Of a stretch of 44,842 nt of DNA, positions 16,963 to 25,714 are shown piece after piece. Source of the DNA: Selenomonas sp. ND2010 (lineage in GTDB: Bacteria > Bacillota > Negativicutes > Selenomonadales > Selenomonadaceae); assembly GCF_000702005.1 (NCBI RefSeq), contig NZ_JNKI01000023.1, positions 1-44,842 of the forward strand. The letters run 5' to 3'. The position numbers and the translations under genes are program-made. Numbering within the stretch: the first letter of the stretch is position 1; each line of letters begins with the position of its first letter. The notes beneath the pieces are model-generated. The model saw nothing but the letters and a program-made list of their open reading frames with translations. It searched no databases and was not told where the DNA came from.

Positions 16963-16997
16963 AGGAGTGATGATACAAGCATCACTCCTTTGTTTTT
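16963..16997 (+). terminator. Rho-independent terminator after rpsA
   Basis: A 10-bp perfect stem, AGGAGTGATG (16963-16972) with CATCACTCCT (16980-16989), a seven-base loop and TTGTTTTT. It should insulate the strongly expressed rpsA from the genes after it. Confidence 0.9.
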
Positions 16998-17046
16998 GAT
17001 GGAAGAAAAGATGTAAAGAACTGAATCGAAAGAAAGAGAACGAGAA

Positions 17047-18441
17047 ATGAGCAAGCAACATGCCGGTGTAATTCTGCGGGTTTATCCAGGCAGCCTGGCC
17101 GAAGAACTAGAACTGGTGCCAGGAGACAAAATCATAGCGATCAATGAGCAGGAATTAAACGATATCATTGATTTGAGTTTTGCCATGGCCGATGAGGAAA
17201 TCGATATGCTCATCGAGCATGCGGATGGCCAGCAGGAAATGATATCCTTTGACAAAGATTTTGACGAGGAATTGGGCGTTGAGTTTGAATCAGCTGTATT
17301 TGATGGCATCCGCAATTGTGCGAACCATTGTTATTTCTGTTTTGTTGATATGATTGCCCCTCATATGCGGAGCAGTCTATCGATAAAAGATGACGATTAT
17401 CGGCTGTCCTTCCTGTATGGGAATTTCGTGACCATGACGAATATGGGGCCTAGGGATTTCAAACGGATTGAGCAGTATCATTTGTCGCCACTCTATGTTT
17501 CGGTTCAGTGTATGAATCCGGAGCTCCGTGCGCAGATGCTCCGTTGCAAGGGGGCCGCGAAGATTGCGGAGCAGCTTGATAACTTGGAAAAAGCAGGCTG
17601 TGACTATCACACGCAGGTGGTCTTGTGTGCCGGACTTAATGATGGGCCGGAACTTGAGCGCACGATTCGCGATATTGTGGCACGTCGGCCGCATGCACTA
17701 TCGATGGCGATTGTTCCGGTGGGACTTACCAAGTACCGGGATGATCCATTTCCGCTGCGGCAATTTGATGCGGAAGGAGCGGCGCGGGTCATTGACGAAG
17801 TAGAAAAATGGCAGGCTAAGATTCGTCAGGAAGAGGGCCGTACTTTTATCTACTTAGGTGACGAGTTCTATTTGCTCGCTGGCAGGGAAGTTCCAAAGAC
17901 GGATTTTTACGATGGGTTCCCTCAGCTGGATAATGGCATTGGTCTTACGCGAAGCTTTCTAAACGATTGGGAGAAGACGGAGGAAGTGACGGATTCCTAT
18001 TCGGAGCCTGTATACCTCGATGTGGTAACGGGGACTTCCGTGGCGCCAGTTTTGCAGCAGTTGGCGGATTCGGTCCAGAAGGAGAATCTTTACATTCGCA
18101 TCGTGCCGGTGAAAAATGATCACTTTGGTCACACGGTCAATGTTTCCGGATTGCTGACGGCTAAGGACATTATGAAAACGTTGGATAGTCTGCCAGGACC
18201 GCGTACGGGGATCTTGATTCCAGAGTCAGCGCTTCGTTCGGGAGAAGATATTTTCCTTGATGATGTGTCCTTAGAGGAGTTTCAGGCGCATTATCCGGAG
18301 GCACGCATTGAACCGGTGCAGGGCGGTAAGGATTTTCGCCTGGCGCTGACTGGCTGGAATGCGTACCATAAGGACCGCCAGAATGAAACTGCCTACACTT
18401 GGCAGAGCAATGCCGGGTATACGAAAAATATTCAATATTGA
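17047..18441 (+). CDS. PDZ / radical-SAM-like DUF512 protein
   Basis: This 464-residue member of the DUF512 (COG1625) family is an iron-sulfur protein of unknown role found across Firmicutes and cyanobacteria. An N-terminal PDZ-like domain (about 5-75, VYPGSLAEELELVPGDKI) comes first. A radical-SAM-like cysteine cluster follows, NCANHCYFCF, with C-x3-C-x2-C spacing as in classic radical SAM enzymes. The middle contains LSFLYGNFVTMTNM and a TIM-barrel-like part. The C-terminal DUF512 region includes FIYLGDEFYLLAGREVP. ATG 17047 has only a weak purine-rich ribosome-binding region. It sits directly upstream of der, a conserved neighbourhood hinting at a ribosome or redox link, but no function is established. 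Confidence 0.88.
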   Translation: MSKQHAGVILRVYPGSLAEELELVPGDKIIAINEQELNDIIDLSFAMADEEIDMLIEHADGQQEMISFDKDFDEELGVEFESAVFDGIRNCANHCYFCFVDMIAPHMRSSLSIKDDDYRLSFLYGNFVTMTNMGPRDFKRIEQYHLSPLYVSVQCMNPELRAQMLRCKGAAKIAEQLDNLEKAGCDYHTQVVLCAGLNDGPELERTIRDIVARRPHALSMAIVPVGLTKYRDDPFPLRQFDAEGAARVIDEVEKWQAKIRQEEGRTFIYLGDEFYLLAGREVPKTDFYDGFPQLDNGIGLTRSFLNDWEKTEEVTDSYSEPVYLDVVTGTSVAPVLQQLADSVQKENLYIRIVPVKNDHFGHTVNVSGLLTAKDIMKTLDSLPGPRTGILIPESALRSGEDIFLDDVSLEEFQAHYPEARIEPVQGGKDFRLALTGWNAYHKDRQNETAYTWQSNAGYTKNIQY

Positions 18442-18471
18442 TAGGATTTTATATAGAAAGAAGGTAATATC

Positions 18472-19803
18472 ATGAGTAAACCAATCGTGGCTATCGTTGG
18501 CCGTCCGAACGTAGGAAAATCTACTTTGTTCAATCAGATTGGCAAAAAACGTGTTTCGATTGTCGACGACATGCCGGGCGTTACGCGTGACCGCATTTAT
18601 TTGGATGCGGAATGGCTCAATCATGAGTTCACGATGATTGATACTGGCGGTATCGAATTTGATGAAAGCAATCATATCCTAAAGTCCATGCGGAGTCAGG
18701 CTCAGTTGGCAATGGAAGAAGCCGATGTGATTTTGTTCCTCGTCGATGGCCGTGCCGGACTTACGACGGCGGATGAAGAAGTTGCTAAGATGCTGCGCAG
18801 CACGAAGAAGCCGGTTATTTTGGGCGTCAATAAGATTGACAGCCCGCAGCTAGTCATGAATTCGTACGAGTTTTACAATCTGGGTCTCGGGGATCCCATT
18901 GCTCTGTCGGCTTCCAATGCCATGAACCTTGGCGATTTGCTCGATGCGATGGTAGCAGCATTCCCCAAGCATGAAGCGGAGGATAAGGATGAAGATGAGA
19001 TCAGCATTGCGGTAATTGGCCGCCCGAACGTGGGCAAATCCTCGATTGTCAATCAGCTTCTTGGTGAGGAACGCGTCATTGTCAGCGACATGGCCGGCAC
19101 GACCCGCGACGCCATCGATACGCATTTTGTCAAAGATGGCATGAAGTTCATGTTGATCGATACGGCTGGCATGCGCCGCCGTGGCAAAATTGATGAACCG
19201 GTTGAGCGCTATAGTGTGATGCGTTCTCTGCGTGCCATTGACCGCGCCGATGTCGTTTTGATGATGATTGACGCATCGGAAGGCATTACGGAACAGGATA
19301 AGAAAATTGCTGGTTATGCGCATGAATCAGGGCGTGGCGTCATCATTGTCGTCAACAAATGGGATATCTATCCGGATAAAGATGACAAGTCAACGCTTCG
19401 CTTTACGGAAGATTTACGCGATGAAATCGGCTTCTTACAGTATGCGCCGGTTCTTTATGCTTCGGCTTTGACTGGTCAGCGCGTAGGCCGTGTTACAGAC
19501 TTGGTCAAATACGTTGCTGAGCAGCAGTCCATGCGCATCAAGACGAGTGTATTGAACGAACTCATTCGTGATGCCGTATCCATCAATCCGCCCCCCATGC
19601 ATCGGGGCCGACGTTTGAAGATCTTGTTCATGACGCAGGCGGATGTCAAGCCGCCGAAGTTTATCATTTTCGTCAACGATCCGGAACTCATGCATTTCTC
19701 GTATTTGCGTTTCATCGAGAACCGTCTGCGCGAAATGTATGGTTTCGAGGGCACGCCCATCCGCTTGATTGTACGCGCGCGGGATGAGGAGGATGAGTAC
19801 TGA
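18472..19803 (+). CDS. der: Ribosome biogenesis GTPase Der (EngA)
   Basis: Der is an essential GTPase for late maturation of the 50S subunit. The 443-residue protein has the unique tandem of two G domains. Each starts with a GRPNVGKS P-loop (near residues 9 and 183), a DTGG or DTAG G3 motif and an NKID or NKWD G4 motif. A KH-like C-terminal domain (from about 355, with the basic PPPMHRGRRLKILFMTQ segment) contacts rRNA. ATG 18472 follows AAGAAGGT. The stop shares a base with the plsY start (TGATG), so the two are coupled. Confidence 0.97.
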   Translation: MSKPIVAIVGRPNVGKSTLFNQIGKKRVSIVDDMPGVTRDRIYLDAEWLNHEFTMIDTGGIEFDESNHILKSMRSQAQLAMEEADVILFLVDGRAGLTTADEEVAKMLRSTKKPVILGVNKIDSPQLVMNSYEFYNLGLGDPIALSASNAMNLGDLLDAMVAAFPKHEAEDKDEDEISIAVIGRPNVGKSSIVNQLLGEERVIVSDMAGTTRDAIDTHFVKDGMKFMLIDTAGMRRRGKIDEPVERYSVMRSLRAIDRADVVLMMIDASEGITEQDKKIAGYAHESGRGVIIVVNKWDIYPDKDDKSTLRFTEDLRDEIGFLQYAPVLYASALTGQRVGRVTDLVKYVAEQQSMRIKTSVLNELIRDAVSINPPPMHRGRRLKILFMTQADVKPPKFIIFVNDPELMHFSYLRFIENRLREMYGFEGTPIRLIVRARDEEDEY

Positions 19804-20396
19804 TGAACATGGTACTAGCTTGTGCGATTGCCTATATCTTGGGGTCGATTCCCAATGGGCTTGTCTTTGGCAAGTTGCTTTGGCAGGTTGACCTTCGTGA
19901 GCATGGCAGTCACAATATCGGTGCGACGAATGCTTGGCGAACGCTGGGCAAAGGGCCGGGCTTTTTGATTTTCCTGTTGGATTTCCTCAAGGGAGCCATC
20001 AGTGTATATATCGGTATGAAGCTTGGGGATACGGCACTGGCATGTGTGCTAGCTGGTGTTTTTGCAATTGTTGGACATTCCTGTTCGCTTTTCCTGAAGT
20101 TTAAAGGCGGAAAAGGTGTGGCCACGGGACTCGGGGTCATTGTCATGATGATGCCAATTCCTGCGTTGCTGGTATTTTTAGTTTGGCTTGGAGTGGTTAA
20201 GTTCAGCGGTTATGTGTCGCTGGGATCTATCCTTGCTGCGGCTCTTGTCCCTGTTTTGGCATGGCAATTTGGGTATCCTGTTGAGTATATTGGGTTTGGC
20301 ATTTTGGCAGCCGCCTTCATCATCATTCGCCATCATGCCAATATCGGACGTTTGCTCAGTGGAACCGAAAGTAAAATCAAGGCAGGACATCGTTGA
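19803..20396 (+). CDS. plsY: Glycerol-3-phosphate acyltransferase PlsY
   Basis: PlsY transfers acyl groups from acyl-phosphate to glycerol-3-phosphate, starting phospholipid synthesis in the inner membrane. The 197-residue protein has about five membrane helices. The three conserved cytoplasmic motifs are GSIPNG...GSHNIGATNAWR, FKGGKGVATGLG and HHANIGRLLSGTE. Length is typical. The start overlaps the der stop by one base. PlsC, the next enzyme in the pathway, is encoded upstream at 14336, so both acyltransferase steps lie in the same gene cluster. Confidence 0.95.
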   Translation: MNMVLACAIAYILGSIPNGLVFGKLLWQVDLREHGSHNIGATNAWRTLGKGPGFLIFLLDFLKGAISVYIGMKLGDTALACVLAGVFAIVGHSCSLFLKFKGGKGVATGLGVIVMMMPIPALLVFLVWLGVVKFSGYVSLGSILAAALVPVLAWQFGYPVEYIGFGILAAAFIIIRHHANIGRLLSGTESKIKAGHR

Positions 20397-20467
20397 CAAA
20401 TAATGTTACAAAATAGGTAAAACAATAATAGATATTACAGGTGAAGTGGACATTTGTAAAAATAAAG

Positions 20468-20497
20468 TTGCTATTCGTCCACTACTTGTGGTATACT
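20468..20497 (+). promoter_or_regulatory. Promoter for the ACT-protein/hom/thrB operon
   Basis: TTGCTA (20468-20473) and TATACT (20492-20497) are 18 bases apart, about 42 bases before the ATG of the ACT-domain gene. No T-box or attenuator is visible in the 142-base gap. Confidence 0.65.
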
Positions 20498-20538
20498 ATC
20501 TTTTGTCAGTAGAAAATTATCCATTGGAGGCGCTATAT

Positions 20539-20985
20539 ATGAATAATCAGAAGAGTGGGTTCTTCCTCGTTCGTGAAGAGATTCTCCCGGAAGCAATTAA
20601 AAAGACGATCAAAGTCAAAGAAATGCTGAAGCGTGGCGATGCTCGCACTATCAACGAAGCCGTTGAGAAGATGGAGCTTTCCCGCAGCGCTTACTATAAA
20701 TATAAAGATTATGTGTTCCCGTTCTATGAGGCAAGCCAGAACAAAATCGTTACGCTTACGTTCCTGCTTGAGCATAAGAAGGGCGTTCTTTCGAGTGTAC
20801 TCAACACGATTTCGTCGGATTCCGGCAGCATTATGACCATCAATCAGGGGATTCCTTTGCAGGGAGTTGCCAATGCGACGGTTTCGATTGAGACGGCAAA
20901 CCTCAGCGTTGACCTGGAAGCTTTGCTTGATAAGCTTCGCATGGTTGATGGCGTGAAGCGTTTGGAAGTTCTCGGTCAGGCTTAA
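20539..20985 (+). CDS. ACT domain-containing protein (UPF0735/PheB-like)
   Basis: This 148-residue protein has an N-terminal helical part of about 60 residues (VREEILPEAIKKTIKVKEMLKRG, then a helix-turn-helix-like AVEKMELSRSAYYKYKDYVFPF). An ACT domain follows from about 75 (VTLTFLLEHKKGVLSSVLNTI). ACT domains bind amino acids as regulatory ligands. The family sits next to hom or aromatic genes in Firmicutes and is annotated UPF0735 or PheB. Its precise role is unknown. ATG 20539 follows TGGAGG. Longer in-frame starts overlap the promoter and are rejected. It is the first gene of a threonine-branch operon, so a role in sensing threonine or a related amino acid is a reasonable inference. Confidence 0.88.
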   Translation: MNNQKSGFFLVREEILPEAIKKTIKVKEMLKRGDARTINEAVEKMELSRSAYYKYKDYVFPFYEASQNKIVTLTFLLEHKKGVLSSVLNTISSDSGSIMTINQGIPLQGVANATVSIETANLSVDLEALLDKLRMVDGVKRLEVLGQA

Positions 20986-21008
20986 ACAGTGGAAGGAGGT
21001 GCGTCGAT

Positions 21009-22307
21009 ATGGAGAAAGTGATTCGTGTAGGTTTGTTGGGGTCCGGTACAGTAGGTTCCGGCGTGGTTCAGGTACTCGAAATGAATCGGGAGCAAATTAC
21101 CGAGCGCGTCGGCGCGCCTATTATGCTGAAAACCGTTTTGGTCCGGGACTTGAGCAAAAAGCGTCCGCAGCTTGAGGGATATTCGTTGACGGATAAATAC
21201 GAGGATATCTTAAACGATGACGAAATTGATGTTGTCGTAGAACTCATGGGCGGGCTGCATCCAGCCAGAGAGTATATGCTTCAGGCAATGGAGCATGGTA
21301 AAAGCGTCGTAACGGCTAATAAGGATGTGGTGGCTCAGTTTGGCAAGGACATGTTTGAGGCTGCAGAAAGACATGGCGTCGATTTCATGTTCGAAGCCAG
21401 TGTCGGTGGTGGTATCCCCATCATTACGCCGCTAAAGCAATGCTTGACGGCCAATAAAATCACGGAAATCATGGGCATTGTCAATGGTACGACGAACTAT
21501 ATGCTCACCAAGATGACAGACGAAGGCTGTGACTATGATGCAGTGCTTAAGGAAGCACAGGAAAAAGGCTATGCAGAAGCCAACCCGTCAGCGGATGTTG
21601 ATGGTCTTGATGCAGCCCGTAAGGCGGCAATCCTTTCGTCATTGGCTTTTAACACGCGAGTGGAGCTCAAGGATGTTTCGGTTGAGGGGATCACGAAGAT
21701 AACCCCCGATGATATCGATTATGCGAAGAGTCTCGGTTATGTGGTAAAACTCTTGGCAGTTGGCAAGGATTCGCCGGAGCATGGTGTCGATGTACGCGTT
21801 CATCCCGTATTTTTGCCGAAAGAGCATCCGTTGGCAGCTGTAAATGGCGTATTCAATGCAATTTTTGTCCGTGGTAATGCGATTGGCGAGGCCATGTTCT
21901 ATGGTCAGGGGGCAGGCTCTTTGCCGACGGCTTCTGCGGTAGTGTCGGATATTATTGACGTGTCAAGGGATATTGTCAACAATTCCTTTGGCCGGATTGG
22001 CTGCACTTGCTACGAGCAGAAGTCCATGTGCCCGATTGAAGAGACGGAGTCTTCGTATTATGTCCGTTTGTTGGTGGATGATAAACCCGGCGTTCTCGGG
22101 CAAATTGCTACGGCCTTTGGTGATGCTGAGGTAAGTTTGAAATCCGTTATTCAGACGAAACGCAGCGTGGTGGATCATGCCGAGATTGTTGCGGTCACGC
22201 ATATTGTCCGCCATGCGAGCATTCAGAAGGCGTTGGATGCTTTGAAACAGTTGTCGGTAGTGGATGAGATCCGCAATGTAATCCGTGTTGAGAAAGAACG
22301 GGGGTAA
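21009..22307 (+). CDS. hom: Homoserine dehydrogenase
   Basis: Hom reduces aspartate semialdehyde to homoserine, the branch point to threonine and methionine. The 432-residue protein has an N-terminal Rossmann domain (GLLGSGTVGSGVVQVL), VVTANKDVVA with the conserved Lys, and the catalytic-domain motif GIVNGTTNYML. It ends in an ACT domain from about 350 (VRLLVDDKPGVLGQIA) that usually gives threonine feedback inhibition. It has no fused aspartate kinase. ATG 21009 follows GGAAGGAGGT. It lies between an ACT regulator candidate and thrB. Confidence 0.97.
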   Translation: MEKVIRVGLLGSGTVGSGVVQVLEMNREQITERVGAPIMLKTVLVRDLSKKRPQLEGYSLTDKYEDILNDDEIDVVVELMGGLHPAREYMLQAMEHGKSVVTANKDVVAQFGKDMFEAAERHGVDFMFEASVGGGIPIITPLKQCLTANKITEIMGIVNGTTNYMLTKMTDEGCDYDAVLKEAQEKGYAEANPSADVDGLDAARKAAILSSLAFNTRVELKDVSVEGITKITPDDIDYAKSLGYVVKLLAVGKDSPEHGVDVRVHPVFLPKEHPLAAVNGVFNAIFVRGNAIGEAMFYGQGAGSLPTASAVVSDIIDVSRDIVNNSFGRIGCTCYEQKSMCPIEETESSYYVRLLVDDKPGVLGQIATAFGDAEVSLKSVIQTKRSVVDHAEIVAVTHIVRHASIQKALDALKQLSVVDEIRNVIRVEKERG

Positions 22308-22311
22308 TCTT

Positions 22312-23250
22312 ATGACAAACCGTTCGGTCCGTATTCGGGTGCCAGGAACCAGTGCCAACTGTGGACCTGGATTTGACGCTATCGGTCTTGCTTGTACCGT
22401 CTATAACGATTTGGAACTTTCGCTGTTGAAGGAGCCAAGGCTTACGATTACCATTGAAGGGGAAGGCGCGCAAAACATTCCCTGCGATAATCGCAATATC
22501 GTTTGGCGGTCGGTACAGTATTTGCTTCGCAAGGCCAAATTGGATAAAGAATATCCAGGTGCAGTCATCCACATGGAAAATCATGTTCCACTTTCGCGAG
22601 GCTTAGGCAGTAGTGCTACGGCAATCGTAGCTGGCCTAAAAGCTGCGAATGTGTTGATTGGCAATCGGTTTAATCGCCGCGAGCTTTTGCAGTTTGCGAC
22701 GGATATTGAGGGGCATCCCGATAATGTGGCGCCGGCAATTTTCGGTGGTTTTACGATTAGCACTGTGACCCGCGGCAATGTGGAATGTTTCACGTTTATG
22801 CCGAAGTTTCGCATGAAGCTGGTGGTAGCCGTTCCGGATTTTCCGCTTTCAACGCGCAAGGCTCGGGCTGTTTTGCCGGAAAAGGTACCGATGAAAGATG
22901 CGGTCAATAACATTGGCCGTGCCGCCATGCTCGTAGCTGCCCTTTGCAAGGGAAATGACAAGTTCTTGCGCAATGTGTTTGAAGATGCTCTTCATCAGCC
23001 CTACCGCGCAGAGCTTATTCCCGGTATGTACGATGTGTTTCAGGCTGCCCGCAAGGCGGGTGCCCTCGGGGCTAACCTAAGCGGTGCAGGTCCTTGCCTC
23101 ATAGCTTATACACTGGAAAACCGTCAGTGTGAAGAAGCTGTGGGCGAAGCCATGAAGCAAGCTTTTAAGCAGCACGGAGTAGAGTCCAAAATCTTGGTTA
23201 TGGATTTGGATAATCGTGGTGCTCATATCCTCAATGAAAATAAAGAATGA
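22312..23250 (+). CDS. thrB: Homoserine kinase
   Basis: ThrB phosphorylates homoserine for threonine synthesis. The 312-residue GHMP kinase opens with RVPGTSANCGPGFDA. It carries the ATP-binding motif PLSRGLGSSATA near residue 90. It closes with the family's third motif, GANLSGAGPCLIAY. ATG 22312 lies five bases after the hom stop and follows GGGGGT. A longer frame from TTG 22285 would overlap hom and is not supported. Threonine synthase (thrC) is not in this window. A terminator follows the gene. Confidence 0.96.
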   Translation: MTNRSVRIRVPGTSANCGPGFDAIGLACTVYNDLELSLLKEPRLTITIEGEGAQNIPCDNRNIVWRSVQYLLRKAKLDKEYPGAVIHMENHVPLSRGLGSSATAIVAGLKAANVLIGNRFNRRELLQFATDIEGHPDNVAPAIFGGFTISTVTRGNVECFTFMPKFRMKLVVAVPDFPLSTRKARAVLPEKVPMKDAVNNIGRAAMLVAALCKGNDKFLRNVFEDALHQPYRAELIPGMYDVFQAARKAGALGANLSGAGPCLIAYTLENRQCEEAVGEAMKQAFKQHGVESKILVMDLDNRGAHILNENKE

Positions 23251-23259
23251 GTTCGAAGC

Positions 23260-23304
23260 AATAGGCCTGCTGGTTCCGAAGGGAGTCAGCAGGCTATTTT
23301 GTTG
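23260..23304 (+). terminator. Rho-independent terminator after thrB
   Basis: AATAGGCCTGCTG pairs with CAGCAGGCTATT with one bulged G. A loop of about 14 bases separates the arms, and TTTTG follows. It ends the hom-thrB operon and sits just before cca. Confidence 0.75.
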
Positions 23305-23349
23305 CAGCATTTTTTCTGTTACAATACAGGAATGAGGAGGGATCATGGT

Positions 23350-24591
23350 ATGAGAGAAGAGGATTTTGTGTCGGCACTGCGAAAGTGCGGTGCCAGGGTC
23401 TTTATCGTTGGGGGATGGGTGCGTGATCAGATTCGTGGCGTGAAAGCACATGACAAAGATTACATGGTAGCCGGAATGGAAGAAGATACCTTTACCGAGC
23501 TTTTTCCGGCGGCCGAAAAAGTTGGCAAATCGTTTCCGGTTTATCTGGTAGCGATTGATGGCAAGAAATCCGAAGTCGCCTTTGCCCGCAAAGAACGAAA
23601 AACAGGAAGCGGTTACTGTGGATTCGCTGTGAATTACGATTCCTCCGTTACGTTAGAAGAAGATTTGTATCGTCGAGATACGACCATGAACAGTCTGGCA
23701 ATGGAGCTGCCCGAGAAGACGATTCACGACTTATACGGTGGGGAGGCGGATATTCGTGGTGGAATAATCCGTGCCATATCCAAACATTTCAGTGAAGATC
23801 CAGTCCGGGCCTTGCGAGCGGCCCGGCAGGCGGCAGAGTTTGGCTTTGCGATTGAAGACAATACCTATCGCTTGATGGCTGCATGCCGCGAGGAACTTGT
23901 CCATGAACCAGTTGAGCGGGTGCTGGGGGAATTGAGGCGTGCCTTGAATACGCCAAAACCCTCCATATTCTTTCGTTGTCTGAAGCGTGCCGGCTTGTTG
24001 TCTGTTACGTTCCCTGAGCTGGCCGCGTTGATCGGTAAAACACAGCCAGCGGCTTTTCATCCTGAGGGGGATGCGTTTGAGCACACAATGCTTGTGGTCG
24101 ATAAAGTGGCTGAGCAGACGGATTCCGTGTTGGCGCGGTTTGCCGGATTGGTTCACGACTTGGGGAAGGGGACGACGCCAAAAGAGATGGAACCACATCA
24201 TTACGGACACGAGGAACGAGGCCTGGTAGTGCTAACAAAATGGAATAGACGCATGACGCTGCCAAGGGACTGGATGCAGGCGGGATCCTTTGTCATTGCA
24301 GAACACATGCGGGCTCCGATGCTGGGAAAAGCGGCAAAGATTGTCGATTTATTGCTGAAAGTTGACCGGTCAAATCTGTCTTGGCCAGAGTTTCGGGCGG
24401 TAATTTTAGCAGACCATCAAAGCTTACCGGATTATTTGCAATACGGAGAGGTTTATGTGGAAAAAATGAAGCAGGTCAGTGGACGAGATTGTCCTTTCGG
24501 AGTTACTGGCAAGAAAGTTGGGGAATGGATTCGTTCGGAACAGTTAAAGATTTATCGAAATATCGTGATTCGTTCGGATTCTATCGATTAA
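23350..24591 (+). CDS. cca: CCA tRNA nucleotidyltransferase or poly(A) polymerase family, with HD domain
   Basis: This 413-residue class II nucleotidyltransferase would add or repair the CCA 3' end of tRNAs. The catalytic head shows VGGWVRDQIRG followed by a DKDYMV acidic pair. RRDTTMNSLAMEL and the neck motif RALRAARQAAEFGF follow. The C-terminal part contains an HD phosphohydrolase domain (HTMLVVDKVAEQ...LVHDLGKG) with several His residues after it, as in the phosphatase-bearing type. GAGGAGGG gives eight-base spacing to ATG 23350. Upstream in-frame starts (23299, 23332) lie in the promoter or Shine-Dalgarno region. Poly(A) polymerases share this fold, so that alternative is possible but less likely. 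Confidence 0.88.
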   Translation: MREEDFVSALRKCGARVFIVGGWVRDQIRGVKAHDKDYMVAGMEEDTFTELFPAAEKVGKSFPVYLVAIDGKKSEVAFARKERKTGSGYCGFAVNYDSSVTLEEDLYRRDTTMNSLAMELPEKTIHDLYGGEADIRGGIIRAISKHFSEDPVRALRAARQAAEFGFAIEDNTYRLMAACREELVHEPVERVLGELRRALNTPKPSIFFRCLKRAGLLSVTFPELAALIGKTQPAAFHPEGDAFEHTMLVVDKVAEQTDSVLARFAGLVHDLGKGTTPKEMEPHHYGHEERGLVVLTKWNRRMTLPRDWMQAGSFVIAEHMRAPMLGKAAKIVDLLLKVDRSNLSWPEFRAVILADHQSLPDYLQYGEVYVEKMKQVSGRDCPFGVTGKKVGEWIRSEQLKIYRNIVIRSDSID

Positions 24592-24594
24592 TTG

Positions 24595-24623
24595 TTGCGA
24601 AATTGTCAAAAAAAGGCTATAAT
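24595..24623 (+). promoter_or_regulatory. Promoter for the carbonic-anhydrase-like gene
   Basis: TTGCGA (24595-24600) and a perfect TATAAT (24618-24623) are 17 bases apart. The start codon of the next gene is about 69 bases downstream. It probably also drives ndk and the adenosyltransferase gene. Confidence 0.6.
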
Positions 24624-24691
24624 TAAGAATAAAGATATCAGAATTGGTTCACAAAATAGTTGATGTCTGAATCTTGAGGAGGCGATTTCTC

Positions 24692-25210
24692 ATGAGTACC
24701 ATTATTCCGTATAAATCCGTAGCCCCAAAAATCGATCCGAGTGTATTTGTTGCACCAACGGCTGCCGTAGTCGGTGATGTCGAAATCGGTGAGGGGTCTA
24801 GTCTGTGGTTCAGCACAGTGGTGCGTGGAGATTTCCAACCAATTAAGATTGGTCGAAATACCGATATTCAGGATAATGCGACGATTCACGTTATGGCCGA
24901 TGTGCCAACGGAAATCGGCGATGAAGTTATCATTGGGCACAACGCCATCGTACATGCTCGGAAAATCGGGAATAATTGCCTAATTGGTATGGGCTCGATA
25001 ATTCTTGGCTATACAGAGATTGGCGATAATGTAATCATCGGCGCTGGGACAATTCTGACACAACATAAAAAGATTCCGTCTAATTCGCTGGTTTATGGCA
25101 ATCCGGCGCAAATCATCCGTTCTTTGCGGGAAGATGAATTGCAGGCACTCCATGATTCGGCCATGAACTATCAGCAAGTAGCAGAAAATTACAAAGCAGA
25201 ATTGCTTTGA
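24692..25210 (+). CDS. Gamma-carbonic-anhydrase-like hexapeptide-repeat protein
   Basis: This 172-residue left-handed beta-helix protein is of the gamma-carbonic-anhydrase/YrdA family. The hexapeptide rhythm is clear (GDVEIGEGSSLW... IGNNCLIGMGSIIL... IGDNVIIGAGTIL). It keeps histidines expected to bind the active-site metal: IHVMAD, then GHNAIVHARKIG. Members may hydrate CO2, but many show little activity, so the physiological role is uncertain. AGGAGG just upstream favours ATG 24692 over the in-frame TTG at 24674. A C-terminal helix follows the barrel. It has its own promoter after cca. Confidence 0.88.
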   Translation: MSTIIPYKSVAPKIDPSVFVAPTAAVVGDVEIGEGSSLWFSTVVRGDFQPIKIGRNTDIQDNATIHVMADVPTEIGDEVIIGHNAIVHARKIGNNCLIGMGSIILGYTEIGDNVIIGAGTILTQHKKIPSNSLVYGNPAQIIRSLREDELQALHDSAMNYQQVAENYKAELL

Positions 25211-25246
25211 ATAATTTTAATTAAGAAACAAGGGGACTTTATCGTA

Positions 25247-25684
25247 ATGGAAAAAACACTCGTACTCATTAAACCAGATGCTTTTACCAAACATTATAGC
25301 GGGGATATTATCAAACGGTATGAAGCGGAGGGCTTCCGCATTGTAGCGATGAAACTCTTAAAGATGGATGAGCGGCTGGCCTCGATTCATTATGAAGAAC
25401 ATATCGGCCGTCCGTATTATGGAGATTTGGTAGGTTTTATGACTTCGGCACCGATTATTGCTATGGTCCTCGAAGGAGAAGATGTCATCGCAAAGGTGAG
25501 AAAGCTCAACGGCAAGACAAATCCGGCTGAGGCAGAGGAAGGGACAATCCGCAAGCAGTTTGCGGCCAATGGCCGGCGCAATGCGGTTCATGCTTCGGAT
25601 TCGGTGGAGAGTGCGAACCGGGAGATTCATATATTCTTCAATGAGACCGAGATTTTGGACGGTCAGTATGAAGCCATGGAGTAA
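25247..25684 (+). CDS. ndk: Nucleoside diphosphate kinase
   Basis: Ndk balances nucleoside triphosphate pools by moving a phosphate through an active-site histidine. The 145-residue protein starts with the family signature EKTLVLIKPDAF. It carries NAVHASDS, where the His is phosphorylated, and a late FFNETEI motif. Length is normal. It is placed 36 bases after the carbonic-anhydrase-like gene and 30 before the adenosyltransferase, so probably co-transcribed. Confidence 0.97.
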   Translation: MEKTLVLIKPDAFTKHYSGDIIKRYEAEGFRIVAMKLLKMDERLASIHYEEHIGRPYYGDLVGFMTSAPIIAMVLEGEDVIAKVRKLNGKTNPAEAEEGTIRKQFAANGRRNAVHASDSVESANREIHIFFNETEILDGQYEAME

Positions 25685-25714
25685 TTCGAAGTAATTGCTA
25701 AGGAGCGCGATCGT

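Noticed and set aside
15889-17061. Minus-strand open frame of 390 codons
   Set aside because: It is antisense to rpsA. The strong codon bias of rpsA keeps the opposite frame free of stops, so its openness is not evidence for a gene.
20397-20538. T-box or leader attenuator before the threonine-branch operon
   Set aside because: The gap is only 142 bases. It has a clear ordinary promoter late in the gap and no T-box sequence or terminator-antiterminator pair.
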